DNA of 64,000 nucleotides from Datura wrightii (GCA_035772735.1 JASDFA010000002.1:8370001-8434000), one strand, 5' to 3'. Shown: positions 1 to 11,066, counted from the stretch's first letter. Program-made: numbers and translations. The notes: generated from the sequence alone by a model not told the origin.

Positions 1-537
1 CGCACTTAGTTGTTGGCCGTAATTCATACATTTCGGTAAAAGCAACCACATAATTCCAACTCTTATTTCTCAAAAGGTTCACTGCATTAGTAAAAGTCAG
101 TGGAATAGTTTCATTGTACTACTCAGACTTCATAAAATGCGTTGTTAAAGTTCATCCATCTATTCATTTTGTGCACAACAACGTCTTGGATTTTTCCAAT
201 TTTATCCCCCAAAAATCAATCTTCAACCATAACATAATCTAAGTTTAATCACAACATTTTTCAACTCCAACAACAGGCATAGCCCAGAATATCTCTATTT
301 ATACCCTTTTCTTCTTCTTCCCAACTCAATTCTCAACCCTAGTTATAACCAATGTAAGATTTTCAATACCAATCATGTAATTATTGAGTTCAAAACCAAT
401 ACTAGCACAAAATCAACATTCATCCATGACCCAATCAATTATTGATGTTATTAACAACTTAGGGAAATTTTCTTATTATAAAACATGTTCACGAATCGAA
501 CTATGCATCAAGAATGACAAAAATATCGAGAACATAC
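1..537 (-). other. AtL-1 putative intron ahead of ORF2 (truncated by window edge)
   Basis: On the minus strand a donor of the form AAG/GTATGT ends an exon at 538. The same donor occurs in AtL-2, AtL-3 and AtL-4 at the same place relative to the end of pol. In those copies the matching acceptor lies 0.64-0.71 kb downstream, a few bases before the ORF2 ATG. Here the acceptor and ORF2 fall outside the window. No convincing protein is visible in this AT-rich stretch; the short plus-strand frames are chance. Confidence 0.55.
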
Positions 538-589
538 CTTACTTGAAGAGTTTAAAGAGGACTTGAAGGATTTTCTTAGGTTTGAGCCA

Positions 590-905
590 TGGCACGTTGA
601 GGGCGAAGGGGGAATGGGGGTTGGGGGTTTGGTCGCGGAAGATTTCAGAAAAAATGGGGAAAAATAAGATTTTGGGGGTTAAAATTAGTAATTTCGTGAG
701 GGTCAGCCCGCTGTCACGAACTGAGCCGACGCAAAATTTGCCTCAACGTGTCACGGAGGCCATCGCGAAGGTCAATCTCCTTCGAGAGCCATCGCGTAGG
801 CTCAATGGAAATTCACATACCTGGAATTTAACCTCAACGTGTCACGGAGGTTTACGCAGAGCACAGGCTCTGTGACACGGGGCCATCACGGTAGCTCACT
901 GCCTC
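590..905 (-). promoter_or_regulatory. AtL-1 internal hairpin cluster upstream of ORF2 leader
   Basis: GC-rich block with inverted repeats of the GTGTCACGGAGG type. For example, arms 838-849 and 868-879 pair almost perfectly around a spacer of about 18 bases, and another related copy lies near 745-790. The module also occurs in the LTRs just upstream of the TATA box and in AtL-2, AtL-3 and AtL-4 between pol and ORF2. An internal promoter or structured leader is inferred; no clear TATA box survives in this copy. Confidence 0.5.
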
Positions 906-1099
906 TTGCCCCAATTTTCACTTTTTACCTTTGTTTTTCCACTTGCGATTTTATATTTTGCCCTCCATATCTCCTGAAAATCATCCACAACAACAACTCG
1001 TTAGAAAATAGTAGGTTGCCTCTCACCTAGCGCCTTAGTTTTTGTCATGGAATGACCATTTTTTTTAAATAGTTTCTAACTATTATAGTACGTTACATT

Positions 1100-1117
1100 C
1101 ACGGGTTGCCTCCCGTG
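1100..1117 (-). other. Conserved hairpin just after pol stop (AtL-1 copy)
   Basis: Perfect 6-bp inverted repeat, CACGGG and CCCGTG, around the 6-base loop AGGCAA (read on the minus strand). It lies about 40 bases after the pol stop at 1158. The same stem and loop recur at the same place in AtL-2 (one G-U pair), AtL-3 and AtL-4. Confidence 0.6.
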
Positions 1118-1157
1118 AAGCGCCTGGTTTATCGTCGCGGCTCGATGCTTGTCATCC

Positions 1158-2200
1158 TCATTCTTCTACTAAGGTGATAGACGTCTTGTCTCGATTAACG
1201 CCCTCACCCCAGTAGTGCTTACACCTTTGTCCATTCAGTAAAAATGTGGCACTTTTATCCTCTTGCCACAATTCAACCGCCCCGTATGGGGTCATCCTTA
1301 CTACTTCAAACGGCCCCAACCACTTGGAGCACAATTTATTGGGAAGAGTTTCAATCTAGAGTTGAATAGAAGCACCATCTAGCCCAATAAGCTCGATGTT
1401 CAAGCTCTACGGGGAGATGACATGCCTTCCCGTAAACCAATCTATACGGTGAAGTCCCAATGGGTGTCTTATATGAAGTTCGATAAGCCCACAACGCATC
1501 ATCCAGTTTGCTTGCCCAATCTTTGCGTTATGCATTCACCGTTTTCTGCAAAATCTGTTTAATTTCCCTGTTTGACACCTCTACTTGTCCGCTAGTTTGG
1601 GGATGATATGTTGTAGCCACTTTATGCCGCACCCCGTATTTCGCTAGCAAATTCCTGAATCCCGAATTCACAAAAATGTGCCCCTCCATCATTGATAATT
1701 GCTCGTGGCGTACCAAACCTGGTGAAAATCTGCTTCTTCACAAATCTAGCCACCACCTTGTTGTCGTTCCTGGGACATGCTGCTGCCTCAACCCACTTGG
1801 ACACGTAGTCCACTGCCACCAAGATGTATTGATTGCCAAATGATGGTGGAAACGGGCCCATAAAATCTATCCCCCACACATCGAACACCTCAACTTCCAA
1901 TATGTGATGCAATGGCATCTCATGTCTCTTGTCGATTGTTCCTTCTCTTTGACATCGATCACATACTTTGACATAAGCTGCAGTATCTTTGAACACTGTG
2001 GGCCAAAAGAACCCAGATTGCAGCACTTTGTGAGCAGTACGCTCTCCTCCATGATGACCTCCATACGACGATGAATGATAACTCCTCAGCACCTCTGCCG
2101 TCTGACTTTCTGGAATTCACTACCTCATCAATTGATCTGGTCCTTTCTTAAATAGATACGGCTCATCCCACATGTAATACCTGGACTCATTCTTAAGCTT
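1158..2200 (-). pseudogene. AtL-1 integrase (broken)
   Basis: Integrase region of pol, which would insert element cDNA into chromosomes. Reading on the minus strand, an HHCC zinc-binding segment (GGHHGGERTAHKV, then CDRCQ) lies near 2010-2075. The first catalytic Asp is in VWGIDFMGPF near 1870, the second in INDGGAHF near 1700, and the catalytic Glu in SGQVEVSNRE near 1580. A frameshift separates the second Asp from the rest near 1680, and a stop follows near 1528. The C-terminal part continues through a DWASKLDDALWAYRT-like stretch to a TGA at 1158-1160 after a KHYWGEGV-type tail. The region between RNase H and the zinc finger (2140-2366) is degraded. Confidence 0.85.
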
Positions 2201-2349
2201 CTTCCTTTGTTGAGCCGTTGCCTCAGGTGGGTATATTCCACTTACTAACAAGTTCACAATATCTGCATACTAAGGGAGTTCATCTTCATTTATTTCCAAA
2301 AGTTGTTCATTAGGGAACTCTTCTCAGATGCGCTCACCTTCCTTCACAT

Positions 2350-2768
2350 GTGAACGGTTCTCTAGTCACGATAGGTGATCTGCAACCTGATTTTCACTTA
2401 CCTTCCTATCTCGGATCTCCAGATCAAACTCTTGCAGCAATAATATCCACCAAATTAGCCTGGTCTTCACATCTTTCTTGCCAAATAAGTACCGAATTGC
2501 CGCATGATCAGTGTGTACCACCACTTTCGACCCCACCAGGTATGATCTAAAATTGTCAAATGCAAATACTAGAGCCAGCATCTCCTTCTCCGTGACTGTA
2601 TAATTAACTTGTGCAGCATCAAGCGTTTTGCTTGCATAGTAGATGGAATGAAAAATCTTATTCCTTTGCTGCCCCAATAACGCTCCTACAACCGCATCAC
2701 TTGCATCACACATTAACTCAAAAGGATATTCCCAATCTGGAGCAATGAGAATATGAGCTTCCACCAGC
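2350..2768 (-). pseudogene. AtL-1 RNase H domain
   Basis: RNase H of pol, which degrades the RNA strand of the RNA-DNA hybrid in reverse transcription. The open stretch contains FELMCDASDAVVGALLGQ, IYYASKTLDAAQVNYTVTEKE and VVVHTDHAAIRYL, the usual order of acidic motifs in gypsy RNase H, ending near VADHLS. The frame is intact for about 132 codons. It is out of frame with the RT segment upstream (small indel near 2770-2800), so no continuous polyprotein can be made. Confidence 0.85.
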
Positions 2769-2803
2769 TTCTTTTTGAGCTCCTCAAAACTTCACCTCTT
2801 TTT

Positions 2804-3675
2804 CTACAACCGACATATCGTTCTAGAAATCTTAGAGAAGTCTTGAATAAACCATCTGTAAAACCCAACATATCCTAAGAAGTTGCGAACACCCTTAAGT
2901 GATACTGTCGGTGGTAGCTTTTCAATCACCTCTATCTTTGCACGATCGACCTCCAAACCTCTGCATGACACCTTATGCCCAAGGATAATACCCTCCTTGA
3001 CTAAAAAGTGACACTTTTCCCAGTTGAGCACCAGGTTTGAGTCTTCACATCTGGCTAACACCCTGTCTAGATTCTGCAAACACATAGCAAACGAGTTACA
3101 AAAAACAGAAAAGTCATCCATAAATACCTCGACATAGTCTTCCACCATATCGTGGAATATTCCCATCATGCACCCCTGGAATGTGGCTGGTGCATTGCAT
3201 AGACCAAAGGGCATCCTCCTGAAAGCATATGTCCCATAAGAACATGTAAACGTGGTCTTCTCCTAATCTTCTGGTGCTATGGCTATTTGATTATAGCCAA
3301 AGTAACCATCCAGAAAGCAATAATATTCCTACCCTGCCAGCCTATCCAACATCTGATCAATGAATGGAATCGAATAGTGATCTTTCCGAGTGGCCTCATT
3401 AAGCTTCCTATAATCCATGCAAATTCACCAGCCCGTGACTGTGCGTGTGGGAATTAGCTCATTCTTTTCATTTGTGACCACTGTCATTCCCCCTTTCTTG
3501 GGAACGCATTGAACTGGGCTAACCCATTCACTGTCTGAGATGAGATATACCACTCCTGCATCCAGCCACTTCATCACTTCCTTTCTGACTACATCCATCA
3601 TCACCGGGTTCAACCTCCGCTGACGTTGCATGGTTATCTTGGATCCCTCTTCCATGAATATCTTGTGCATGCAGA
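2804..3675 (-). pseudogene. AtL-1 reverse transcriptase (broken)
   Basis: Reverse transcriptase copying element RNA into cDNA. The minus-strand frame carries the N-terminal finger region (WVSPVQCVPKKGG near 3500), then MPFGLCNAPATFQ and the catalytic VFMDDFSVF near 3110-3130, followed by the thumb (FLGYVGFYRWFI). At least two breaks separate 3425-3670 from 2804-3214. The active-site DD is retained. The 5' end of the domain stops abruptly at 3675 because AtL-2 is inserted there; the preceding protease-to-RT linker resumes at 14212. Confidence 0.88.
3671..3675. repeat. Target-site duplication of AtL-2, left copy (GCAGA)
   Basis: GCAGA immediately before the LTR start TGATC at 3676, matched by GCAGA at 14207-14211 immediately after the other LTR. 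Five bases is the usual duplication size for gypsy integrases. Confidence 0.9.
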
Positions 3676-5082
3676 TGATCTTGGGCAGAATTTCATGCCC
3701 AAGTGATACACAAATGCTTCATTTCTACTTGTTTATATATTGTTATGTGTACATTCTCATGTGATTCTTAGATAAATGTGAATTTATACTAACCAACATA
3801 ATTAGTGTTGTTTTGCAGGTAGAAGGAATTTTTGGAAGTTAATCTATAAGTTGGTGAAGTGCAGGGATGGAATCGAAAGCAAGAAGTGGAAGTTGACAAG
3901 GGAAGTTGGCAAAAATAGGGGCTCCGCGATGGCGTCGTGTCATGCTACCATCGCGGAGGCAGTCTGCCTGGGAGGAAGAATTATGTCAAATTCCAGTGGA
4001 GCTGCGCGTTACCTCCGTGGCACGGAGGCAGTACTCCGCGATGCACTCCGTGTCACATTGAGTGTGTTTATCTGGAACCTCAAGTTCCAGTGAAGGTGCG
4101 CGATAGCACCATGGCACGGAGGCAGTGCTCCACGATGCACTCCGTGTCACGTTGCTTGTTATAATGGGAAAAATTCCGACTAGTATAAATAGCACACTTA
4201 GGTTTTATTTTAAACATTCTGACTTTTTGGAGCAAGAACGTGGTTAGCAGGCAGTTGAGAGGACGAAAATTCTAGGGTTAATTCTCTTACATTTCTCTTT
4301 AATTTTAATTGCTTGTATGAATTCTACTTCTTTGAAGATATTTAATCCACAAATGAGTGGCTAATTCACCTCTTGCTGAGGTTAAGGATAATTGTAGAGG
4401 AATATAATTTTTAATCATTTTAGTTTTCATCTTTTCTTCAATGGTTATTCTATCAATTCTTGTTTTTACTGCATTAATGTTTGGCCAATGTTAATGTATA
4501 TCTTAGAAATCCAATTTTGATTCTTAAAAGGAAAACAATTAGACATATGTGAATTGGTAGGATATGATCTTTTCTTAGTTGAGAAAATTGAGAATTGATT
4601 TACGTTCAGAATAGAAATATATCTGAAAGTCGTATTAGTCCTTTATGGAATTGGTTATGTATGGCTAGAGCATGAGGTTCTTATATCACAAAAATGTAGA
4701 ATAAGGTCTCATGATTCTTTAATTAGATAGGAGTCAAAAGATACAATCCATAGGCAATTAATTTCTGACTAGCAACCGAAGAGAAGATTAGCTGATTTGA
4801 ATTAAGAAATTACATCCGTGCATGCTTGCCTTAACCTCAGCATGTTCATTGCTATTGTTCAGACTTCAAATTATAATCTTTACTGAGATCCTTATTACTC
4901 ATTAATCTTTCCTCATAAAACATTATTTGTTTGGTTGTCTACATTCATAGAGATATCGTTCACTAACACTTAGGTTAATTACTACCATAGTTCAGTCCCT
5001 GTGGGATCGATACTTTGCTTGAAAAAAAGCCATTTTACTACTTGTACGACCACATGTACTTGCGTGTAGTTTGGATCGAACA
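3676..5082 (+). repeat. AtL-2 5' LTR
   Basis: Starts TGATC and ends GAACA next to the primer site; about 1407 bp. It begins with the palindrome CTTGGGCA / TGCCCAAG. A GC-rich hairpin cluster (about 3915-4155) is followed by TATAAAT at 4184-4190 and an AT-rich R/U5. It is similar to 12815-14206, with scattered differences. Confidence 0.93.
3915..4195 (+). promoter_or_regulatory. AtL-2 LTR promoter: hairpin cluster plus TATA box
   Basis: An 11-bp perfect inverted repeat, CTCCGCGATGG at 3922-3932 and CCATCGCGGAG at 3948-3958, is followed by GGCACGGAGGCAGT...CTCCGTGTCACG-type pairs near 4015-4055 and 4110-4150. TATAAAT follows at 4184. A cluster of GC-rich stems directly before a TATA box occurs in every AtL LTR in the window. 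The promoter role is inferred from position in U3. Confidence 0.65.
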
Positions 5083-5088
5083 AGTTCT

Positions 5089-5106
5089 TGGCGCCGTTGC
5101 CGGGGA
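5089..5106 (+). other. AtL-2 primer-binding site (tRNA-Asp)
   Basis: TGGCGCCGTTGCCGGGGA, six bases after the 5' LTR, is complementary to the 3' end of plant tRNA-Asp(GUC) including CCA (18 of 18, from knowledge of that tRNA). This primes minus-strand DNA synthesis. Confidence 0.88.
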
Positions 5107-5213
5107 CTGGCAATTGGTAGATTTATTTTCTTAGTGTTAGTTTACAAATTCAATATAAGTGCTGACAACTTAATCTTAGCCTTTCTCTTGCAGGTACTGA
5201 ATTTTTCTGAACG

Positions 5214-6850
5214 CTGGAAAGAGATAAGGAGTTAGTGGATTCATTTATAGAGCCAGAGAGACAATTTCATCGCCAACGAAAGAAAGCTCTAGAGAAGAAA
5301 CTGCAGTTGCTAAGACAGGAAATTCTAGAGCAGCAACAGAATCCACCACTAGTAAGGGCAGTTTTAGTGCCCGAAGTGATGGCAGCAAGACCGGTCTGCG
5401 AGGTGGTAATCCCACATGCAAATAATGTTACATCTAGTATTTGGAGACCAGAGCTAGGAGGGAGGTTCGAGCTTAAGCAGAATATGGTGTAGTTGTTGCA
5501 CACCAGTGGGCAATTCATAGGTCTCCCTCATGAAGATCCACAACAACATCTTCAAAACTTTTTGGAGATAAGTGACACTTACATCCTCGCTGGAGTATCA
5601 TCTGACTATGTGAGGCTTACATTATTCCCATTCTCACTTTTGGGGGAAGCAAAGAGGTGGTTAAAAGATGAATCACCTAATTCTATCACCACTTGGGATG
5701 ATCTTGCAAGGAAGTTTTTGATACGATTTTTTCCATCTGGGAAGACAGCCAGACTTAGAAGTCAGATTCTAAGTTTCAAACAGAGAGAGGGTGAGAATTT
5801 GTATCAGGCTTGGGAGAGGTTCAAGTCAATGTTAAGGGATTGTCCTCATCATCACCAGTCTAATGATATGTTGGTGCATACACTCATTGAGGGTTTGGAA
5901 CCACATACGAAAATTTTGTTAGACTCATCAGCTGGTGGGCAGGCATTGAAGAAGACTTATAAGGAGCTCTACACTTTGTTAAACCGTATTTCACAGGGAA
6001 GTCTAGAATGGACTGAGGATTCAACACGAGGAGGAACAAGGAAAGCTGCAGGAGTCTTTGAGGTGGATGGTTTTAAAGCTATGCTGCGCAGATAGCTGCG
6101 TTGAAAAATCAACTCAACACCCACTTCAGCAGTATGAGCTTGAATCAAGCACAAGCCCGGTCGATGCAGTTCATCACGTATGGTGTGAAGAATGTGGGAG
6201 TAGTGAACACTCAGCTGAGTGTTGTGGTGCCAATCCAGACTTGGTAAATTTTGTTGGGAATGTCCAGAGGAACAATAATCAACAACATGGGAACAGTTAC
6301 AACCCGAATTGGAGGAACCATATGAATTTTTCTTGGGGGAGTAATAGCCGTCAAGGACAGACTTCGAATCAGGGCGTGCAGAGAAATCAAGGGGGGCATC
6401 AAAATTTTCAGTCGCAATATAGAGGAAGCAATGCACCTCCTCCACCACCCAGCAACATTGAGGATATGTTCAAGACAATAATAGCTAACCAAGCGAAGAT
6501 GCAGGCTGATTATGTGAAATTAGCGGCTGACATGAAAAATCAGCAGTTAGCTACAAAGGCATTGGAGTATCAGTTGGGATAGTTAGCTGGAGCTCAAAAC
6601 ACCAGGCCCAGGGGAGGACTACCAAGTGATACTGACCCAAATCCCAAGCAAGTCAATGCAGTTACCACAAGGAGTGGACTTCAACTTAAGGAGGTGGAAC
6701 CAGAAAGGTCACCTCAGCAATCTGGAGCAGTAGAAAAAGATGGAGAACATGATGATGTGAGGGGGAAAGAAAAGGCAGTTGAGACAGAAAGACCACCACC
6801 CCCGTTTCCTCAGAGATTAAAGAAGAACAGGAAGAAGCTTGCTTTAAGAA
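5214..6850 (+). pseudogene. AtL-2 gag (broken)
   Basis: Structural capsid/nucleocapsid polyprotein that would package element RNA. The conserved N-terminal region (EPERQFHRQRKKAL) is preceded by an in-frame TGA at 5208 and no ATG, so CTG at 5214 is the best start. The capsid core (LTLFPFSLLGEAKRWLKDE, FFPSGKTARLRSQIL, QAWERFKSMLRDCPHHHQ) spans about 5600-5990. A CX2CX4HX3C knuckle (CEECGSSEHSAEC) is near 6190-6230. Breaks: TAG at 5490 where relatives have CAA, a 1-nt loss near 6080, TAG at 6580 where relatives have CAA, and a 1-nt loss near 6827. Confidence 0.9.
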
Positions 6851-6854
6851 ATTC

Positions 6855-7335
6855 ATGGAAGTGCTGAAACATGTACATATTAATTTACCTTTAGTTGATG
6901 TTTTGCAGGGAGTGCCAAAATATGCCAAGTACATCAAGGACATTGCAGCAAACAAAAGCAGATTGACAGAGTATGCTACGGTGGCGCTTACTGAGGAGTG
7001 CACCTCCCGAATAAATAACAGATTGCCGACAAAGCTCAAGGATCCTGGGAGCTTTACCATTTAGATTACTATTGGGCAATGTATTCGAGCTCGTGGATTA
7101 TGTGATTTTGGAGCAAGCATAAACTTGATGCTGACATCGGTGTTCAAGAAGTTGGGGCTGGGCAGCCCTAGACCAAGTAGTGTGATCTTGCAGCTAGCTG
7201 ACCGTTCTTTGGCCAGACCAGATGGTATTGTGGAGGATGTGCTAGTGCAAGTGGGCTCCCTCATTTTCCCGGTGGATTTTATTATCTTGTATTTTGAGCC
7301 AGATGCGGAAGTCCCATTTATTTTGGGATGTCCTT
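6855..7335 (+). pseudogene. AtL-2 protease (truncated, fused to integrase)
   Basis: Retroviral-type aspartic protease. The linker VDVLQGVPKYAKYIKDI is followed by a TAG at 7062 (relatives have CAG) and the active-site loop LCDFGASINLM near 7100, then PFILGCPF near 7315, the usual second structural motif. The C-terminal end is lost: right after that motif the sequence switches to the segment upstream of the integrase zinc finger (WDKPYLFKQGPDQ). The junction shares a few bases with both parents, as expected for an illegitimate deletion. Confidence 0.85.
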
Positions 7336-8516
7336 TCTGGGATAAGCCGTATCTGTTTAAGCAGGGACCGGATCAAGTGATGAGATGATGCATCCCAGAG
7401 AGCCAGATTGTGGAAGTATTGAGGAGTTGTCAGTCATCGTTGTATGGAGGGCACCACAGAGGGGAGCGTACAACTCACAAGGTGCTCCAGTCAGGTTTCT
7501 TTTGGCCTATACTGTTTAGAGATTCTATAGCGTACATAAAAATGTGTGATAGATGCCAAAGAACAGGCACAATTGGTAAAAGACAGGAGATGCCACTGCA
7601 ACAGATATTAGAGGTTGAGATTTTTGATGTATGGGGAATAGACTTCATGGGCTCGTTTCCATCATCATTTGGTAATCGTTACCCCTTGGTAGCAGTTGAC
7701 TATGTGTCTAAGTGGGTCGAGGCAGTAGCTTATCCCAAGAACGACAATAAGGTGGTGATGAAATTTGTGAAAAAGCAAATTTTCACCAGGTTCGGGACGC
7801 CTCGAGCTATTATCAGTGATGGAGGGGCTCATTTTGTGAATGCAAGTTTCAGGAACTTGCTAGCTAAGTATGGGGTGCGGCACAAGGTAGCAAAAACGTA
7901 TCATCCCTAAACTAGTGGTCAAGTGGAGGTGTCAAACAGAGAGATAAATCAAATTCTACAGAATACAGTGCATGCACAACGAAATGATTGGGCAAGCAAA
8001 CTTGACGATGCATTGTGGGCTTATAGAACTGCATACAGGACACCCATTGGGACTTCTCCATACATATTTGTCTATGGAAAGGCATGTCATTTACCTGTGG
8101 AGCTGGAACATCGAGCTTTTTGGGATGTGAGAAAGCTAAACATGGATCCGGAGCTAGCAGGGAAGAAGAGGTTGATGCAACTCAGAGAACTAGATGAGTT
8201 TCGATGGCACGCCTATGAAAGTGCCAAATGCTACAAGGAGAAAACTAAAAGGTGGCACGACAGGCATATGGTGCATCAGATCTTTGAGCCGGGGCAAAAA
8301 GTGTTGCTGTTTAATTCAAGGTTGAAGCTTTTTCCAAAAAAGTTGCGGTCCAAGTGGTCAGGGCCATTTGTGGTAAGAATGACCCCACACGGGGCAGTGG
8401 AGTTGTGGCAAGAAGATAGAAGTGCCACATTTTTGGTGAACGGGAAAAGATGTAAGCATTATTGGGGTGAGGACGTTATTCGAGAGAAGACGTCCATCAC
8501 TCTAGAGGATGATTGA
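7336..8516 (+). pseudogene. AtL-2 integrase, two premature stops
   Basis: Nearly complete integrase in the same frame as the protease remnant. Zinc-binding HHCC (GGHHRGERTTHKVLQ, CDRCQ) lies at about 7450-7560; catalytic Asp in VWGIDFMGSF near 7640, Asp in ISDGGAHF near 7815, Glu in SGQVEVSNRE near 7930. It continues through DWASKLDDALWAYRTAYRT to the C-terminal KLRSKWSGPFVV and CKHYWGEDV, stop at 8514. Interruptions: TGA at 7386 and TAA at 7908, both explicable by C-to-T change (CGA, CAA). Otherwise the catalytic triad is intact. Confidence 0.9.
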
Positions 8517-8556
8517 GAATGAATAGCATCGAGCCACGATGGTAAACCAAGCGCTG

Positions 8557-8574
8557 CATGGGAGGCAACCCGTG
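8557..8574 (+). other. Conserved hairpin after pol stop (AtL-2 copy)
   Basis: CATGGG, loop AGGCAA, CCCGTG. Stem of six pairs including one G-U in RNA, 40 bases after the stop. The loop is identical in the other AtL copies. Confidence 0.55.
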
Positions 8575-8809
8575 AATGTGTTGTAATAGAAGAGTAGGTT
8601 TATTTAAAAAAAGAAAAACACACACAAAAAAAGAGAAAAACAAAGAAAAAGAAAAAAATAAAATAGTTGAGTGGCAACCTATGATTTCTAACAAATTTCT
8701 TGTGGTTGAATGATTTACAGGTGGAACGGAGAGAAAAAATACAAAATAGCGCAAAGGAAAAAAAATCAAGGTAAGAAAATAAAATTTGGGACATTCCAGT
8801 GAGCCTACG

Positions 8810-8970
8810 CAATGGTTCCGTGTCACGGAGGAGGGCCTCCGCGTTGACCTTCGTGACACGTTGAAAGTATTCCAGAATTTTTTAAAAATTCTAGAACACC
8901 TATGTGATGGCTCCGTGTCACGGAGGCAATGCTCCGCGTTACCCTTCGTGACACGTTGAGGGTAGTTCGC
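8810..8970 (+). promoter_or_regulatory. AtL-2 internal hairpin cluster before ORF2 leader
   Basis: Two GC-rich inverted repeats, each with arms of the CCGTGTCACGGAGG / CCTTCGTGACACG type, at about 8817-8862 and 8908-8956. They are separated by a short AT-rich spacer and followed by a GGGTCACC-rich stretch. The cluster is embedded in AT-rich DNA, so base composition changes sharply. It is homologous to the hairpins before the LTR TATA box. No good TATA box follows in this copy. Between 8580 and 8810 there is only A-rich noncoding sequence. Confidence 0.5.
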
Positions 8971-9157
8971 GTCGGGTCACCTCGGGTCACCGGGTAAACC
9001 CACGCGAAAAACCCCCTTTTAACCCCAAATTCCTTCATTTTTCCCTATTCTCTCATTTCCTCCGCGACCCACACCCAAAATTCCCTTCTCCCCCCAATGT
9101 GACACGGACCTAGTGATCAAATTCCTTTGAGTTTTCTTCAATTTCATCAAAGTAAAG

Positions 9158-9794
9158 GTATGTTCTTGAATTTTTCCTTATTATTGCTTAAATTTTTGAT
9201 TGTTGAACATGTTTTGTGATGAAACCTTGCCCTAAGTAAGAAATAAGCTTGAAATCAATTGAGTTATGATTGAATGATGTTCATAGTATCATTGTGAGTA
9301 GATTAACTCAATGGTTGCATGTTTAGTGAAATTCTTACGATATTGATAACTAGGGTGGAGGATTGAATAAGAAGAAGACAAAATCCATTAAAATGTTGAT
9401 AAATTGGGTTGTGCATGTTGTTTGAAGTGAAATGTATTGTGACTGATGTTGAATATGCTAGGATAGAAGAGGAATTTTCGTGAGAATGTACATGGAGAAT
9501 TAACATAGGTTGTTGAACCAAAATTGCAACGTGCTCATGATGATATAGTTGAATCGATGGAGGAATTTTTATAATTCATTGTATGACGTTTGAGTAGTAC
9601 AAAGTTATTATTCCATCGACTTGAATGAATGAACTGAGCATGTTGAGAATTAACGATTGCAAAAACATGATTGTCTTGTCGAATTGTATTGACTGCGGCT
9701 AAATACTAAGTGTAGGGTGATCAAATTAAAACCAACCTTAGTTGTAGCTAACTATGACTTAAATAACATTGGGACTGTATGTTTGAATGTACAG
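9158..9794 (+). other. AtL-2 putative intron in ORF2 leader
   Basis: Donor AAAG/GTATGT at 9158 and acceptor TGTACAG at 9794, six bases before the ORF2 ATG; about 637 bp and AT-rich with no coding potential. Donor and acceptor are conserved in AtL-3 and AtL-4. Splicing is inferred from sequence only. Confidence 0.55.
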
Positions 9795-9799
9795 GAACA

Positions 9800-11019
9800 A
9801 TGTCAGGAAAATAGGACAAGGGCAAGGGCGCATCCACATCGGGTGCCAGCAGAAAGAGAGTAAGATTAGGGACAGCAGTACCAGCAGCACGAGCGGTTCC
9901 TCGAGGGCAACGCCGACAGTACGGAACCAGATGGGTGACAGATGAAGGGAAAATGGTATGCCAAACATAAGGAGACCAAATACTACCCGGAGGAGCAGAT
10001 AGCACGGGAGCCACTGGCACAAGAATTCTCGCGGATTCCACAAAGGATTGACACTGCTGGGCTAAACTTCAATTTTGAAGAACCCAGAGAGTGCAATCTC
10101 CATCTTATTCGGGAATTCTATGCCAACTAGAACCCGACCTTGCGCAACCACACCATCAAAATCAGAGGGCAGGTTGTCACCTTTGAACCTCAACATTTGA
10201 ATGCAATCTTGGGGGCGCGGGACATAGACGCTCATGTCCTCCGTCGGCTGAACATCACTCCACCTTACGCGGATATCAGATGCACCTTATGTGGAGCCCG
10301 ATCGACAGCCAGGTGATGTAGGCACAAGGAAAGGGGCTACCATCAGACATTGCCCTATTCTCAGAGGAACAAGGAGGCCCGGATTTGGTTGAAAATTGTT
10401 TGTTCGTGCCTGATCCCAGGGGTGCACATGACCGATGTCACCCGGGATAGAGTTTATTTAGTGTATGCACTGATGAAGGGGTTGGAAATCAATGTTGGGG
10501 CGGTGATAATCTCTGCCATGAAAAGAGCCCGACTGCATCAGGGGCATAGATACGAGTTTGGTAGTCTGATTACCACTTTCTTGAGGGGTCATGGTATTGA
10601 GGAGGAGGCCCTAGATTACATCCCTTAGATTGACAGGCGTGCCTTGGATGTCACAAAAAACCAAGGCACCTGGCACTACTTATGGGCCGGTGGTCACAGT
10701 AGCTGAGTGACATGCTCGCGATGATCAATACATGTCCCGCATGTATGGGATGCAGATGTTGCAGCTGCACATCGGTGGACGGCCGGCAACGGAGGATGAG
10801 CTGTGGCAGCTCGAGTTTGATTACCCATTTAATGAAAATGCCCGAGCCTTATGCCGAGTGGGGCCCGCATTTGTGAAGCCCGTGGATGAAGACGTCTCTA
10901 TCGATGAGGAGACACGTTGGCAGGACTCAGATGGTTAGTCGGACGAGAACGGCGGGGGCGATTCTGATCTTGGTGACGAAGCGCTGGCACCTGATCAAGA
11001 AATTGAATATTTTGATTGA
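9800..11019 (+). pseudogene. AtL-2 ORF2: plant-specific retrotransposon protein (broken)
   Basis: Homologue of the ORF2 proteins at 31497 and 51460. It resembles the domain annotated in plants as 'putative plant transposon protein' (from memory); molecular role unknown. The ATG at 9800 is followed by a TAG as fifth codon, then KWYAKHKETKYYPEEQIAREPLAQEF, NLHLIREFYAN (10100-10130), LKIVCSCLIPGVHMTDVTRDRVYLVYAL (10390-10470), and a C-terminal region ending in an acidic tail and a EYFD-stop at 11019. Several stops and frameshifts (near 10130, 10310, 10627, 10670, 10937) prevent translation. No transmembrane segment is visible, so an envelope role is unlikely. Confidence 0.8.
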
Positions 11020-11066
11020 TCAGGGAGTTTCACCACCCAACCTTTGTTGATATTTTGCAATTAAGT

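Noticed and set aside
384..1030. Short plus-strand frames at the left edge
   Set aside because: They lie antisense in the AtL-1 ORF2 leader and intron and have no counterpart in the other three AtL copies.
5089..5106. A host tRNA-Asp gene
   Set aside because: Only the 18-base complement of the tRNA 3' end is present next to an LTR; it is a primer-binding site.
8600..8812. Phe-rich minus-strand frame
   Set aside because: Arises from A-rich noncoding sequence on the plus strand after pol; low complexity.
9800..11019. Envelope-like gene after pol
   Set aside because: No signal peptide, membrane-spanning segment or glycosylation-rich region; the acidic tail and its sister copies fit a plant transposon-associated protein instead.
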